DNA of 64,000 bases, from assembly GCF_024707485.1 (NCBI RefSeq), contig NZ_CP102602.1, positions 1,302,001 to 1,366,000 on the forward strand, written 5' to 3'. This document shows positions 49,170-57,884 of this stretch, in pieces; positions within the stretch are counted from its first letter, which is position 1, and each line of letters begins with the position of its first letter. The notes under the pieces were generated by a model, which did not search any database, was not told where the DNA came from, and saw nothing but the letters and a program-made list of their open reading frames with translations. Origin of the DNA: Thermococcus thermotolerans. GTDB taxonomy: Archaea; Methanobacteriota_B; Thermococci; Thermococcales; Thermococcaceae. Position numbers and translations under genes: made by a program.

Positions 49170-50807
49170 TCAGTCAAGGTCGCTGCCGAAGTCCTCGCTT
49201 CCGCCCTTGCCCTCCTTGTCCTTCTCAAGCTTGCTGGCGGCGATGACGTCGTCGATCCTGAGGATCATTATGGCAGCCTCGCTGGCGCTCTTGATGGCCT
49301 GCTTGGTGACCCTGACCGGGGCGATGACGCCGCGCTCCATCATGTCGGCCGGCTCGCCCTCGAAGACGTCGACACCGATGGTCGGTCCCTTCTCCTTGTG
49401 CGCTGCTATGACCTTCACGAGGGTCTCGATCGGGTCGAGACCGGCGTTCTCTGCCAGGGTCCTCGGTATGACCTTGAGGGCCTCGGCGAAGGCCTCGATG
49501 GCGAGCTGCTCCTTGCCGCCGACCTCCTTGGCGAACTCGTCGAGCCTGATGGCGAGCTCGATCTCCGGAGCACCGCCGGCTGCCAGTATCTTGCCGTCCT
49601 CGACGATGTCCTTGACGACCTTGACGGCGTCCTCAAGGGCCCTCTCGACCTCGTCGACGACGTGCTCGGTTCCACCGCGGATGAGTATGGTCACGGCCTT
49701 CGGGTTCTTGCAGCCCTCAACGAAGATCATGTTCTCGCCGGCGACCTTCCTCTGCTCGACGAGCTCGGCCTCACCGAGGTCCTCGCTGGTGAGGTCGCGG
49801 ACGTTGGTGACAATCTTGGCGCCGGTGGCCTTGGCGAGCTTCTCCATGTCGCTCTTCTTGACGCGCCTGACTGCGAGGATGCCGTACTTGGCCAGGTAGT
49901 GCTGGGCGAGGTCGTCAATACCCTTCTGGACGAAGACGACGTTGGCTCCGACCTCCTTGATCTTCTCGACCATCTCGCGGAGCATCTTCTCCTCCTGCTC
50001 AAGGAAGGCCTGGAGCTGCTCCGGGCTGGTGATCCTTATCTCGGCATCTGTTTCAGTCTCCTTGACCTCAAGGGCCTCGTTGATGAGCGCTATCTTGGCG
50101 TTCTCGACCCTCTTCGGCATTCCTGGGTGGACGACCTCCTTGTCGATGACGACGCCCTTGATGAGCCTGGTGTCCTTGACGCTTCCGCCCTCCTTTTTCT
50201 CGAACTTGATGTTGTCGAGGTCGACCTTGTAGACGCCGTCAACCTTCTCGGCGACCTGCTTGACGGCCTCGACGGCGATGTTGGCGAGGTACTCGCGCTC
50301 CTCCTCAGCGGCCTTTCCGGTGATAGCTGTAACGGCGGCCTTCTTGAGCATCTCAACGTCCTCAACGTCGACGTCCTTGGCTATCTCATCGAGTATCTCC
50401 TGGGCCTTCTCGGCAGCGAGGGCGTAACCCTTGATGACTATGCTCGGGTGGATGTTCTGGTCGAGGAGCTCTTCAGCCTTCCTGAGAAGCTCGCCAGCAA
50501 TGACAACTGCCGTGGTGGTACCGTCACCGGCCTCCTTGTCCTGGGTCTTGGCAACCTCAACCATCATTTTGGCAGCAGGATGCTGGATATCCATCTCGTC
50601 GAGTATCGTCGCACCGTCGTTGGTGATGACGATGTCTCCGAGGCTGTCGACGAGCATCTTGTCCATTCCCTTCGGACCGAGGGTGGTTCTGACGGTCTCG
50701 GCTATGATCCTCGCGGCGAGAATGTTGAGCCTCTGCGCGTCCCTACCAACGTACCTCTGAGTTCCCTCAGGCAGAATAACAACCGGCTGTCCGGCAAGCT
50801 GGGCCAT
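49170..50807 (-). CDS. Thermosome subunit (group II chaperonin)
   Basis: This is a 545-residue chaperonin that folds proteins in an ATP-driven double ring. [19 protein letters not shown], the nucleotide motif [15 protein letters not shown] (about 92-106) and VVAGGGAPE-like [14 protein letters not shown] are present. The tail is acidic ([11 protein letters not shown]) without GGM repeats, more like the cold-inducible CpkA type of T. kodakarensis than CpkB; that assignment is tentative. Only one subunit gene is in the window. Confidence 0.96.
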   Translation of the reverse strand: MAQLAGQPVVILPEGTQRYVGRDAQRLNILAARIIAETVRTTLGPKGMDKMLVDSLGDIVITNDGATILDEMDIQHPAAKMMVEVAKTQDKEAGDGTTTAVVIAGELLRKAEELLDQNIHPSIVIKGYALAAEKAQEILDEIAKDVDVEDVEMLKKAAVTAITGKAAEEEREYLANIAVEAVKQVAEKVDGVYKVDLDNIKFEKKEGGSVKDTRLIKGVVIDKEVVHPGMPKRVENAKIALINEALEVKETETDAEIRITSPEQLQAFLEQEEKMLREMVEKIKEVGANVVFVQKGIDDLAQHYLAKYGILAVRRVKKSDMEKLAKATGAKIVTNVRDLTSEDLGEAELVEQRKVAGENMIFVEGCKNPKAVTILIRGGTEHVVDEVERALEDAVKVVKDIVEDGKILAAGGAPEIELAIRLDEFAKEVGGKEQLAIEAFAEALKVIPRTLAENAGLDPIETLVKVIAAHKEKGPTIGVDVFEGEPADMMERGVIAPVRVTKQAIKSASEAAIMILRIDDVIAASKLEKDKEGKGGSEDFGSDLD

Positions 50808-50894
50808 CTCCTCTCACCTCCGTCCTTTTTTGTTTTTGTCGACGGAGGACTTTTAGTTACAATTAGTGTTTCCGGTTTATGGTTCCTTTAGGTT

Positions 50895-50903
50895 ATTTAT
50901 AAA
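50895..50903 (-). promoter_or_regulatory. TATA box of the thermosome gene
   Basis: TTTATAAAT on the minus strand, about 90 bp before the ATG, implies a leader of about 60 nt, long for this genome. CTCCGTCGAC and GTCGACGGAG-type palindrome (50838-50848) lie in the leader, with GGAGGTGAGAGG before the ATG. A heat-shock operator would be expected here but I cannot identify one. Confidence 0.5.
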
Positions 50904-50967
50904 TTTTGCGGTCAGGGGTAGTCAGGAATCCGCGGGGGCAAATGGACATAGAAAAGGGAAAGAAGAG

Positions 50968-52479
50968 TCAGGCCTCCTGCAGAATTGCAATAACGTCTCC
51001 GAGGTCTATTATGCCGTTACCGTCCATGTCGATGGCCTTCTCAGTGTCATCGTCCACAGTGGCACCGAGGAACAGCCTGAGAACCAGGTAGGCGTCCTTG
51101 GCATCGACCCTGTGGTCTCCGTTCAGGTCGCCCTCAACGGTGCTGGTGCCCGCAAAGGCGACGTTTATGGTGCCGACGCCGTAGACCATCAGCTCGGCGA
51201 TGAGCCTTCCGGTCTGGGTGTGGTGGTGGAAGCCGACGAACTTGCTGGCGCCGGGCCCGTAGGCAAAGAGGGGCACCGGCTCACCGGTGTGTTTGTGGGA
51301 CGCGAACCTGACTCCGAGCCTCTCAGCAAGCACCTCTCCGATGCCGTTGGAGAGGCCGTACTTCGGGTCCTCCTCCGCACGCTTCTGGATGTAGGCCACC
51401 TCATCGTCGCTCAGCTCGATGCCCGTGTACTTTTTGACAACCTCCTTTATGTCGGCACCGTTCTTGATCTCTGCCGCCATGGTGCCTGCGCTGGCCTTTA
51501 TGTTGAGGATTCCCTGGACATCAACGACCTTTCCGTAGTTGGTTCCCATGGCGAGGCCGCCCGTCTCGTGGTCTGCGGTGACGATGACCAAGGTGTCGCC
51601 CCTCTGCCTGGCGTACTCAAGGACGTAGCCCACAACGTCGTCAAGCTCCTTGGTCTCGGCGAGGGCCGCCGCTATGTCGTTGCCGTGGCTGGCGTGGTCT
51701 ATCCTTCCGGCCTCTATCATGAGGAAGAAGCCGTTGGGGTTCTTCTCAAGGAGCTCGATTGCCTTCTTGGTCATGTCGAGGAGCCCGACATCATTCTCAG
51801 TCCTGTCGAGGACGTACGGTATGTGGCTTGAGGAGAAGAGGCCGAGGACGTGGTCACCGCTGGCCGATTCGAGGCCCGCCCTGTCAAAGACGACCTGGTA
51901 GCCGTAATCCTTTGCGAGGTTCAGCGTCTCATCGTCAAAGTACTTCTTGCCCCCTCCGAAGAGGACGTTGATCCTGTTCTCAATGAGCTGCCTGGCTATC
52001 TCGGCCTCCATGTCCCTGTCCTCAACGTGAGCTCCAAAGGCCGCCGGGGTAGCGTGGGTTATCCTCGTCGTGGTGACGAGTCCGGTGGACTTGCCCAGGG
52101 CCTTGGCAAGCTCAAGAACGGTGGTGAGCGTGTAGGTCTTCCCGCCCTCCGTGACCGTTGATATCATGCCGTTGTACGTCATGATGCCGGTGGCGAGGGC
52201 GGTTGCGGAGGCCGCTGAATCGGTAACCTCTCCTGACCTGGAGTACGTCATCTCAACGCCGCTGTACGGCATCTTCTCAATGTTCAGCGGGCCGTAGACA
52301 AGCCTCGTGAGCTGAAGGTGCGCAAAGCCCATGCCGTCCCCTATTATCAGGATGACGTTCTTGACGCCGTGGTTGGCCTGAATGGTGCCTTCTGCAACCG
52401 GGGTTGTCGCTGTCCCCATCTGGGAAAACACCAAAATTCCCACAAGCAGTGCCAGACCCAGAACCTTCTTCACGTCCAT
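50968..52479 (-). CDS. Secreted alkaline phosphatase with C-terminal dockerin module
   Basis: This is a 503-residue protein. A signal peptide (KKVLGLALLVGILVFSQMG) precedes a PhoA-type domain: NVILIIGDGMGFAH (metal Asp), EVTDSAASATALATG with the nucleophilic Ser, RIDHASHGND and VTADHETGG. Residues about 448-503 form a type I dockerin: two calcium loops, GDLNGDHRVDAKDAYLVLR and DMDGNGIIDLGDVIAIL. It releases phosphate from organic esters outside the cell. ATG 52479 follows AAGGTGG. The dockerin implies binding to a cohesin-bearing surface partner. Confidence 0.9.
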   Translation of the reverse strand: MDVKKVLGLALLVGILVFSQMGTATTPVAEGTIQANHGVKNVILIIGDGMGFAHLQLTRLVYGPLNIEKMPYSGVEMTYSRSGEVTDSAASATALATGIMTYNGMISTVTEGGKTYTLTTVLELAKALGKSTGLVTTTRITHATPAAFGAHVEDRDMEAEIARQLIENRINVLFGGGKKYFDDETLNLAKDYGYQVVFDRAGLESASGDHVLGLFSSSHIPYVLDRTENDVGLLDMTKKAIELLEKNPNGFFLMIEAGRIDHASHGNDIAAALAETKELDDVVGYVLEYARQRGDTLVIVTADHETGGLAMGTNYGKVVDVQGILNIKASAGTMAAEIKNGADIKEVVKKYTGIELSDDEVAYIQKRAEEDPKYGLSNGIGEVLAERLGVRFASHKHTGEPVPLFAYGPGASKFVGFHHHTQTGRLIAELMVYGVGTINVAFAGTSTVEGDLNGDHRVDAKDAYLVLRLFLGATVDDDTEKAIDMDGNGIIDLGDVIAILQEA

Positions 52480-52692
52480 GGCCACCACCTTCCGCACGAC
52501 CCCCATACGGGGGGTGGGAGTGTGGAGATTATATCCAAAATGATATTAAAGCTTTTCGATTTTCAAACCGCAGCGATAGTAAAAACAGAAGATTCAAACT
52601 GCAGTTACTCCCCTGGTTCGGTTAGCGAAGAAAAGGCCAGAACCACCATACCTTTTTAACCCGTTCGGGAAAGCAGAATCAGGTGATGAAGA

Positions 52693-53718
52693 ATGGCCGA
52701 TGTTAAAGCCCAGTGGGAGAAAGCGCTGAGCGAGAGGGACTGCGAGAGGCTGCTTGAGCTCTTTGATGATTACATTGAGGCCATCGAAGATGAGGAGGTT
52801 CTCAGGCGCGAGCTGGAGAGGTTGGAGGGGGTTGTTATCGACTGCGACGACCCCTACGAGCTCGCCCATGAGATAGCCCACGTCTACGCTCACCTCAATG
52901 ATACCGATGCGGGGATAGGGCTTTACAGGAGGATAGCCGAGAGGAGGAAGGACGACCCGGAGGAGTACGCGACGGCTCTCTACTACCTGGCCGATGCCTA
53001 CGAGCACTTCGGCATGCCGGAGAAGGCGATAGAGACCTACGAGGAGCTCCTCAAGCTGGAGGAGGAAGTCCTCAAGAACGAGAGGGAGATAGCGCTTACG
53101 CTGGCCAACATTGCGGTGAACTACGACGAGATTGGCGAGACCGAGAAGGCTATAGAGCTCATGGAGCGCGCTAGGGAAATCTTCGAGAGGCTCAACGACG
53201 AGAAGAACCACATGATAAGCCTGCTCGACCTGGCACACTTCAGATACGAGCTCGGCGACTACGATGCTGCAGAGGCGCTGATAGGAGAGGTTCTCAGGAA
53301 ACCCCGGGAGGACGAGATAGAGGTCAACGCCAGGCTGGTGGAGGCGGAGATATTCGCGGGCAGGGAGGAGTACGGAAAGGCCTTCAGGGCGATAAGAGAC
53401 GCGCTCCTTAAGGCCGTCGATACAAGCGATGAGATTTTCGGCCTCGTCTTTGACACGTTGGTTGACTTCATAGAGGGGCTCTTCAACGAGGGTTCCTACG
53501 GCGTTGTAGCGGAGAACATGGAGCCCTTTGCCGAGCTCTTCGAGGACGACACTGCGTACTTCTTCAGAGCCATAGGAGAACTGGCGCGCTGGAAGGCTGG
53601 AGAAGAGGGTGCGAAGGAGCGCTTCGATGAGCTGTATTCCAGGGTGGAGAACGAGGATCTGAAAGCAATCCTCGACGAGTGGAAGAGGCCGAAGCCGAGT
53701 TTGAGCTTGGGGCTCTGA
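52693..53718 (+). CDS. TPR-repeat protein
   Basis: This is a 341-residue all-helical acidic protein with several tetratricopeptide repeats: ALYYLADAYEHFGMPEKAIE, TLANIAVNYDEIGETEKAIE, SLLDLAHFRYELGDYDAAEA. It has no signal or membrane helix, so it is cytosolic and probably a protein-binding scaffold. AGGTGATGAAG precedes the ATG and a TTTTTAA TATA box lies about 30 bp earlier. Partner unknown. Confidence 0.85.
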   Translation: MADVKAQWEKALSERDCERLLELFDDYIEAIEDEEVLRRELERLEGVVIDCDDPYELAHEIAHVYAHLNDTDAGIGLYRRIAERRKDDPEEYATALYYLADAYEHFGMPEKAIETYEELLKLEEEVLKNEREIALTLANIAVNYDEIGETEKAIELMERAREIFERLNDEKNHMISLLDLAHFRYELGDYDAAEALIGEVLRKPREDEIEVNARLVEAEIFAGREEYGKAFRAIRDALLKAVDTSDEIFGLVFDTLVDFIEGLFNEGSYGVVAENMEPFAELFEDDTAYFFRAIGELARWKAGEEGAKERFDELYSRVENEDLKAILDEWKRPKPSLSLGL

Positions 53719-53731
53719 GTTTCTTTTTCAT

Positions 53732-54475
53732 TTAAACAAAAGAGAGCTCCAGCTCCTTAATAAACTTATCCAAGGCCCTGCTTCTGAGTCCTTTTTCCGC
53801 GAGTATCTTTCTGAGGATCACCGCCTTCTCGTGAAGAAGCCCCACAAGCCATTCAAATCTCTCCGGCTCAATGATCGTTCTTTGATGATTAAGCTCACCA
53901 AGCATTACCTTAAAATCAACACCATGCTCAAGCAGGCGAAGCAGATCATCAACGTCCTTGGCTCTGCCGAGAGAGGTAACTCCTTTGAACAGGAAAATGT
54001 CCTCAAGGGACACCAGCCTAACCTTAAGGGTTTCGAAATCCTCAACCTCGCCGGGAAGTACCGAGCGGTTTTTCATACCCTCCGACAGTGTGAGCCCTCC
54101 TAGGACTCTCTTCACAAAGACATCCATGTTGAAATCACGCATCTCCGGGTCAAGCTTTCTATAAACCGAAACGGCCCCCAGTTTAACTTTGTATCCGTGC
54201 TCAACCGTCTTCACGTAGATAACCCTGACACCCGGGCCCACTTTAAGTTCAGGTGAGGGATTCGTAAGAACTTCATCAAGGGATCCCAGAACTCGAACGT
54301 TCTCGACCACCACATCTACGTCTGCAGTGGCGTCTTTTATGCCCCTCAATGCAAGATTGCCACCACCTATAAGGTAAAGCCTTATTTCCTCGGGGATAAC
54401 TTCCCGGGAGGCCAATAGAGTTGCTTTCTCGTCCAGCAGGGCAAACTCTTCAACCAATCTTTCCCTCGTTATCAT
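53732..54475 (-). CDS. Nucleotidyltransferase-fold protein (DUF6036/AbiEii-like)
   Basis: This is a 247-residue protein. LYLIGGGNLALRGIKDATADVDVVVEN shows the nucleotidyltransferase core, a GG motif followed by D-x-D. LVSLEDIFLFKGVTSLGRAKDVDDL is the second helical block of the family. ATG 54475 lies within the upstream HTH gene and follows GGAGG by 8 bp. With that HTH partner it resembles AbiE-type toxin-antitoxin pairs, in which the transferase is the toxin. Function is inferred from context. Confidence 0.7.
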   Translation of the reverse strand: MITRERLVEEFALLDEKATLLASREVIPEEIRLYLIGGGNLALRGIKDATADVDVVVENVRVLGSLDEVLTNPSPELKVGPGVRVIYVKTVEHGYKVKLGAVSVYRKLDPEMRDFNMDVFVKRVLGGLTLSEGMKNRSVLPGEVEDFETLKVRLVSLEDIFLFKGVTSLGRAKDVDDLLRLLEHGVDFKVMLGELNHQRTIIEPERFEWLVGLLHEKAVILRKILAEKGLRSRALDKFIKELELSFV

Positions 54476-55397
54476 TTTTGGGGCCTCCAAAGTACTGACG
54501 GCAGAGCTCCTCAACTTCATCCCTGGAAGGGAACGGATAACCTTTCTCTTTTCCGCCAAGATACTCAATAATATCGTCAACGACTCCGAGGACATCAAAC
54601 TTAATGGCCAGACGTCTGAGCCGCTCAACGTTAAACTCCCTAGCCTTTAGAATGGCCACGATGTAGAGGAGCTCCCTCGCGCCAGCTCCAACTGCCAGTG
54701 TATGAACAATGACCTCTTCGAGCGTTATCTCCCTGGAAGGCCAGTAATAGTGGTAAACTCCCCCTGAGATTACGCTGAGACCATAGCTTGAAAAGCGGGA
54801 GGGGCCGGTAAGCTGGAAGGAATCTACCACCAAGCCCCTGAAGCTTCTCGTAGCAAGGATGAACTCATTAACGCCGCTCCAGAGGATTACCGAATCATGG
54901 CTGAAGCTCCTTGCCTTTATCGAGTTCTGCAGGCGAAAGTATTCGTCGGCGAACTCTTTGACGAGAGAAAACCGTTCCGCAATAAAGTACCCCTTCTCGT
55001 TTTTCCCGACGATGAGCCTTTCCATCAGCTCCGTTAGGACGTGATGCACCGTGTAGCGGTTAACGTTGGACCTCAGGGAGATTTCCCACACCGGCCTGGG
55101 CTCCTCAACGGCCATTCCGCCTATGACCTTAAGCTTTCTACCTGCCAAGAGAGAGATGAAGTCAACATGAGGAAACCTCGTTAGAAGCTCGTGGAAGAGT
55201 TCGAGGGGCTTGGAGCTGGAAGGAATGAGTAGAATCTCCTTTCCATCCTTCTGCCGCTCAATAAGACCCTTTCGTTCTAGGGAACGGGCGATTATCGAAA
55301 GGCGAGAGCGGGAAACCCCAAGCTGCCCAGAGAGTTCTCTGAGGGTGACCGGCCCATGCAGGACTGAGAGAACCCTGAGCTCTGCCCGGGTTAGCAT
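54450..55397 (-). CDS. Winged-helix regulator paired with a nucleotidyltransferase
   Basis: This is a 315-residue protein. Its N-terminus is a winged helix (TLRELSGQLGVSRSRLSIIARSLERKGLIER), and a second HTH-like region follows (PVWEISLRSNVNRYTVHHVL). The C-terminal 170 residues have no known motif. ATG 55397 was chosen since a TATA box (TTTTTATAAAACC, about 55424-55436) puts transcription start near 55405. The 26-bp overlap with the next gene argues for a joint unit, possibly antitoxin and toxin as in AbiEi/AbiEii. Confidence 0.7.
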   Translation of the reverse strand: MLTRAELRVLSVLHGPVTLRELSGQLGVSRSRLSIIARSLERKGLIERQKDGKEILLIPSSSKPLELFHELLTRFPHVDFISLLAGRKLKVIGGMAVEEPRPVWEISLRSNVNRYTVHHVLTELMERLIVGKNEKGYFIAERFSLVKEFADEYFRLQNSIKARSFSHDSVILWSGVNEFILATRSFRGLVVDSFQLTGPSRFSSYGLSVISGGVYHYYWPSREITLEEVIVHTLAVGAGARELLYIVAILKAREFNVERLRRLAIKFDVLGVVDDIIEYLGGKEKGYPFPSRDEVEELCRQYFGGPKNDNEGKIG

Positions 55398-55567
55398 GCT
55401 AATCATCGTGTCAAAATTGTTAAAGGTTTTATAAAAACTTTTTGATTTTTGGCACATCACTTCGGAATGAGGGTACTTTCAGCGGCGTTCATAACAAGCA
55501 ATGTTAGATACTGGTGGTACAGAACAAGACAACAGAAGCCCTCCAAATCAAAGGAAGAGAAGAGGAT

Positions 55568-55843
55568 TCAGATCCTCGAAACGGTCTCAACTTCCGCGCT
55601 CTCGACGTTCTCGACCTGCCTGAAGAGCTCCGCCACCTCGTCGTAGGAGTAGCCCTCCTCGTCCCTACCGAGGACGTAGAACTTGAGGGCGACGAGGCCG
55701 AAGGCAATCGGCTCGCGCTCGACCTTTGCCAGGCCGAACTTCTCGGGGATGACAGCTTTAAGCTTCTCCTCAAGCTCGTCGAGGTTTACCTCCGGGTCGG
55801 TCGGCATGACCTTTATAACGCCAACAAGGTTGAAGTCAGCCAT
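55568..55843 (-). CDS. ef1b: Translation elongation factor 1-beta
   Basis: This is a 91-residue aEF-1beta, the GDP/GTP exchange factor for aEF-1alpha. MADFNLVGVIKVMPTDPEVN, then PIAFGLVALKFYVLGRDEEG and VENVESAEVETVSRI match the family. ATG 55843 follows AGGAGGTGA. It is preceded by the zinc-ribbon gene, a common archaeal pair. Confidence 0.93.
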   Translation of the reverse strand: MADFNLVGVIKVMPTDPEVNLDELEEKLKAVIPEKFGLAKVEREPIAFGLVALKFYVLGRDEEGYSYDEVAELFRQVENVESAEVETVSRI

Positions 55844-55862
55844 CTTTTTCACCTCCTAAACT

Positions 55863-56042
55863 TCACGGCCCCTCCCAGCCGCAGTTGGGGCACTTGTAGG
55901 GGACGCTTAACACCCTGCAGGATTCGCAGCGCCAGATGATCTCCTCGCCACAGTTCGGGCAGACGAAATGAGTGGCGTGCTCCCTTGGGGTTATCTCCTT
56001 TCCGCATGATGTGCATACGGGTATCTCGAACTTGGCTTCCAC
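55863..56042 (-). CDS. Zinc-ribbon protein (HVO_2753-like)
   Basis: This is a 59-residue protein with four CxxC knuckles: [29 protein letters not shown] and [10 protein letters not shown], enough for two zinc ions. Its size and pairing with aEF-1beta fit the HVO_2753 family linked to translation. GTG 56042 is chosen because GGAGGTG lies 6 bp upstream. TATA GGTTTATAAGCC (minus strand, about 56097-56108) lies about 60 bp before it. Confidence 0.85.
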   Translation of the reverse strand: MEAKFEIPVCTSCGKEITPREHATHFVCPNCGEEIIWRCESCRVLSVPYKCPNCGWEGP

Positions 56043-56051
56043 TGCGAACAC

Positions 56052-56430
56052 CTCCGAGAAAGGTGGTTTTTAATCACTGGTGGGCATTGAGGGGGTTGGC
56101 TTATAAACCTTTCTCTGGGCAGGTTCCGCCAGGCTAGTGATTTTTCTTCGATTCATGGCCGTCTTAGTCAGGATGTCGATAAAATTTTCGGAACGAGGTT
56201 AAATGGGTGTAACTTGTTATATTGCACAACTGCTCATCCTGATGGAACGCAGGGGCAGAGCCCCTGCACCCCACTTTTATCAAACTACTGGGGGGCCTCA
56301 CCCCCTCGCCCCGGAGGTTTCTAACTGTCTCGAGGACTTTCGTTAAGTTTGTGGACTTAACCAAACTTAACGATACTGACGTCCTTTCCACCCGGGGGTG
56401 GGATTTGGATAAAGGGAACTACGAAAAAGC
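56052..56430. other. Gene-poor segment with hairpin and perfect palindrome
   Basis: No gene is supported. It holds the zinc-ribbon promoter, a stem GCAGGGGC-AGA-GCCCCTGC (56249-56267), a C-rich/G-rich stretch (56290-56325), and a 10-bp inverted repeat CGTTAAGTTT/AAACTTAACG (56341-56350 and 56363-56372) with a 12-bp centre. The ATPase gene ends at 56431, so some of this may be terminator structure. Confidence 0.5.
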
Positions 56431-57813
56431 TCAAAGCATTAGGAGGAACAATTCACGGGGGACAAACCACACGCCATTTCTGTTTTCAAGCTTCCCATTA
56501 TGGACGACCACACCACAGTCCAGGCCGGTCTTTTTCATCGTTCTTAGAACCTGCTTAGTTCCTTTCTTCCCCCATCCAACTTCAACGACAATGCCCATTT
56601 TCCCCCCACTTAAGATGAAGTCGGCCCCTCCTTTCTGGGCATCGTAGTGAAGGCGGAGCCGCTTTTCCCTTGCCAGGATATGGAGATAGAACGCCGCCAC
56701 GTCCCCAAGGAGCATACCCAGCGTCTTACTGTCCCTCTCAAAGAGGCCAAATTCATAGAGCACCGCGCTTCTGAGTATTGAGGCGAGGAACTTGTATTTG
56801 GGGGTCTTCCTTGCGACCTTACCTATAGAGCCATAGGCCCTGACGGGGAATATCACTTCAAGGTCTTCGAGCTTCTCCAGGAGTTTGGCCACGGCATCCC
56901 GGGATATTCCAAGCGTTGATGTGATTGTGTCATAGGTCAGGCTCTCCCCGGAAGCCATCAGGAGGAGCAGGCCGAGGGCCTTCTCTCGGGTTGTTTCACT
57001 CAGCCCCTCGTGTCTGAGGTCAACTTCGATGATTTTCCTGAGAATCTCATAGGCGTCCTCCAGGGGGTTTTCGGAGTTCAGGTAGACCGGAAGCGAACCA
57101 TGAACGAGGTAGTCTTCAACATCCTTCTCGCTGAACTTCAGGAGAACGTCGCCCAGTATGTTTTCGATTCCGGTAAAATTACAGGTAAGAAAAGCGTCTT
57201 TCAGGGCATCACTTAACTCTCCTGGAATGTGAACTCCCTTCTTCAGGAGAAGGTACTCAGTGAAAGTGAGCGGTGGCACTCTGAGCTTCTTGGCGCGGCG
57301 TGTTAGGTCAGGGTCGAGCTTCAATGTAAGGGAAGAGGAACCTGTAATGATGATCATTAGGTTGTTCGCGGAGTCGTGAAGTGCCTTCACCGTGGTCCCG
57401 AAGTTCCTATCGTAATGAGCCTCGTCGATGAACAGAAAGGTAGGCGCACTAAACTCTTCCGCTCTCTCGCCGATCAGGCGCTCATAGGCCATTATGAAGT
57501 CGTTTAGACTGATGCCGAGGGGATAGAGTCTGTCCAGGGAGAGGTAAACCAGCCGCTCGCGGGAGACTCTAGATAAAAGGTCAAAGTAGACTTGAGCTAG
57601 CATCGTTGTCTTCCCGACACCGCGGAGACCGTAGAGGACAAGAACCCGATTCTCTCCATCCCGAAGAAAAGACTCAACCTCATAAGACAGTTTTGAGAGG
57701 AGTTTTCTTTCCGGACGTTTTTTCCCGCTAGGAGCAAAAGCGTACTTTTTGAGGGTTCTATCGGCGGTATCAACGGTGCGTCTCACAAAAGTTTCCAGGA
57801 ATTTCTCGTCCAA
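56431..57813 (-). CDS. AAA_14/DUF4143-type ATPase
   Basis: This is a 460-residue protein. Walker A YGLRGVGKTTMLAQ (about 61-74), Walker B PTFLFIDEAHYD, sensor IIITGSSSLTLKL and the arginine-rich RRAKKLRVPPLTFTEYL identify the AAA_14 ATPase; a winged helix (ITSTLGISRDAVAKLLEKLE) and a DUF4143-like nuclease-type end (GADFILSGGKMGIVVEVGWGKKG) follow. TTG 57813 is favoured since GGTGA lies 5 bp upstream and the TATA puts transcription start near 57825; GTG 57825 is the alternative. Inverted repeats flank its promoter. Confidence 0.82.
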   Translation of the reverse strand: MDEKFLETFVRRTVDTADRTLKKYAFAPSGKKRPERKLLSKLSYEVESFLRDGENRVLVLYGLRGVGKTTMLAQVYFDLLSRVSRERLVYLSLDRLYPLGISLNDFIMAYERLIGERAEEFSAPTFLFIDEAHYDRNFGTTVKALHDSANNLMIIITGSSSLTLKLDPDLTRRAKKLRVPPLTFTEYLLLKKGVHIPGELSDALKDAFLTCNFTGIENILGDVLLKFSEKDVEDYLVHGSLPVYLNSENPLEDAYEILRKIIEVDLRHEGLSETTREKALGLLLLMASGESLTYDTITSTLGISRDAVAKLLEKLEDLEVIFPVRAYGSIGKVARKTPKYKFLASILRSAVLYEFGLFERDSKTLGMLLGDVAAFYLHILAREKRLRLHYDAQKGGADFILSGGKMGIVVEVGWGKKGTKQVLRTMKKTGLDCGVVVHNGKLENRNGVWFVPRELFLLML

Positions 57814-57828
57814 GGTCTTCACCACGGT

Positions 57829-57884
57829 CTAGTCTGTTCAAACAGAATAAAAACCTTGTGGTCTAGTCGACTTGAGCAGACTAG
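57829..57884. promoter_or_regulatory. Inverted repeat flanking the ATPase promoter
   Basis: CTAGTCTGTTCAA (57829-57841) and TTGAGCAGACTAG (57872-57884) are 13-bp inverted copies with one mismatch. Between them lies the TATA-like TTTTTATTC (minus strand, about 57846-57854). The arrangement suits a dimeric regulator that closes the promoter, perhaps autoregulation. Confidence 0.5.

Noticed and set aside
49398-50891. 497-codon plus-strand frame over the thermosome gene
   Set aside because: It is a Leu/Asp-rich antisense shadow of a highly biased GC-rich gene, with no ribosome site and no domain.
50866-51831. 321-codon plus-strand frame over the phosphatase gene
   Set aside because: Antisense shadow; the opposite strand encodes a clear alkaline phosphatase with signal and dockerin.
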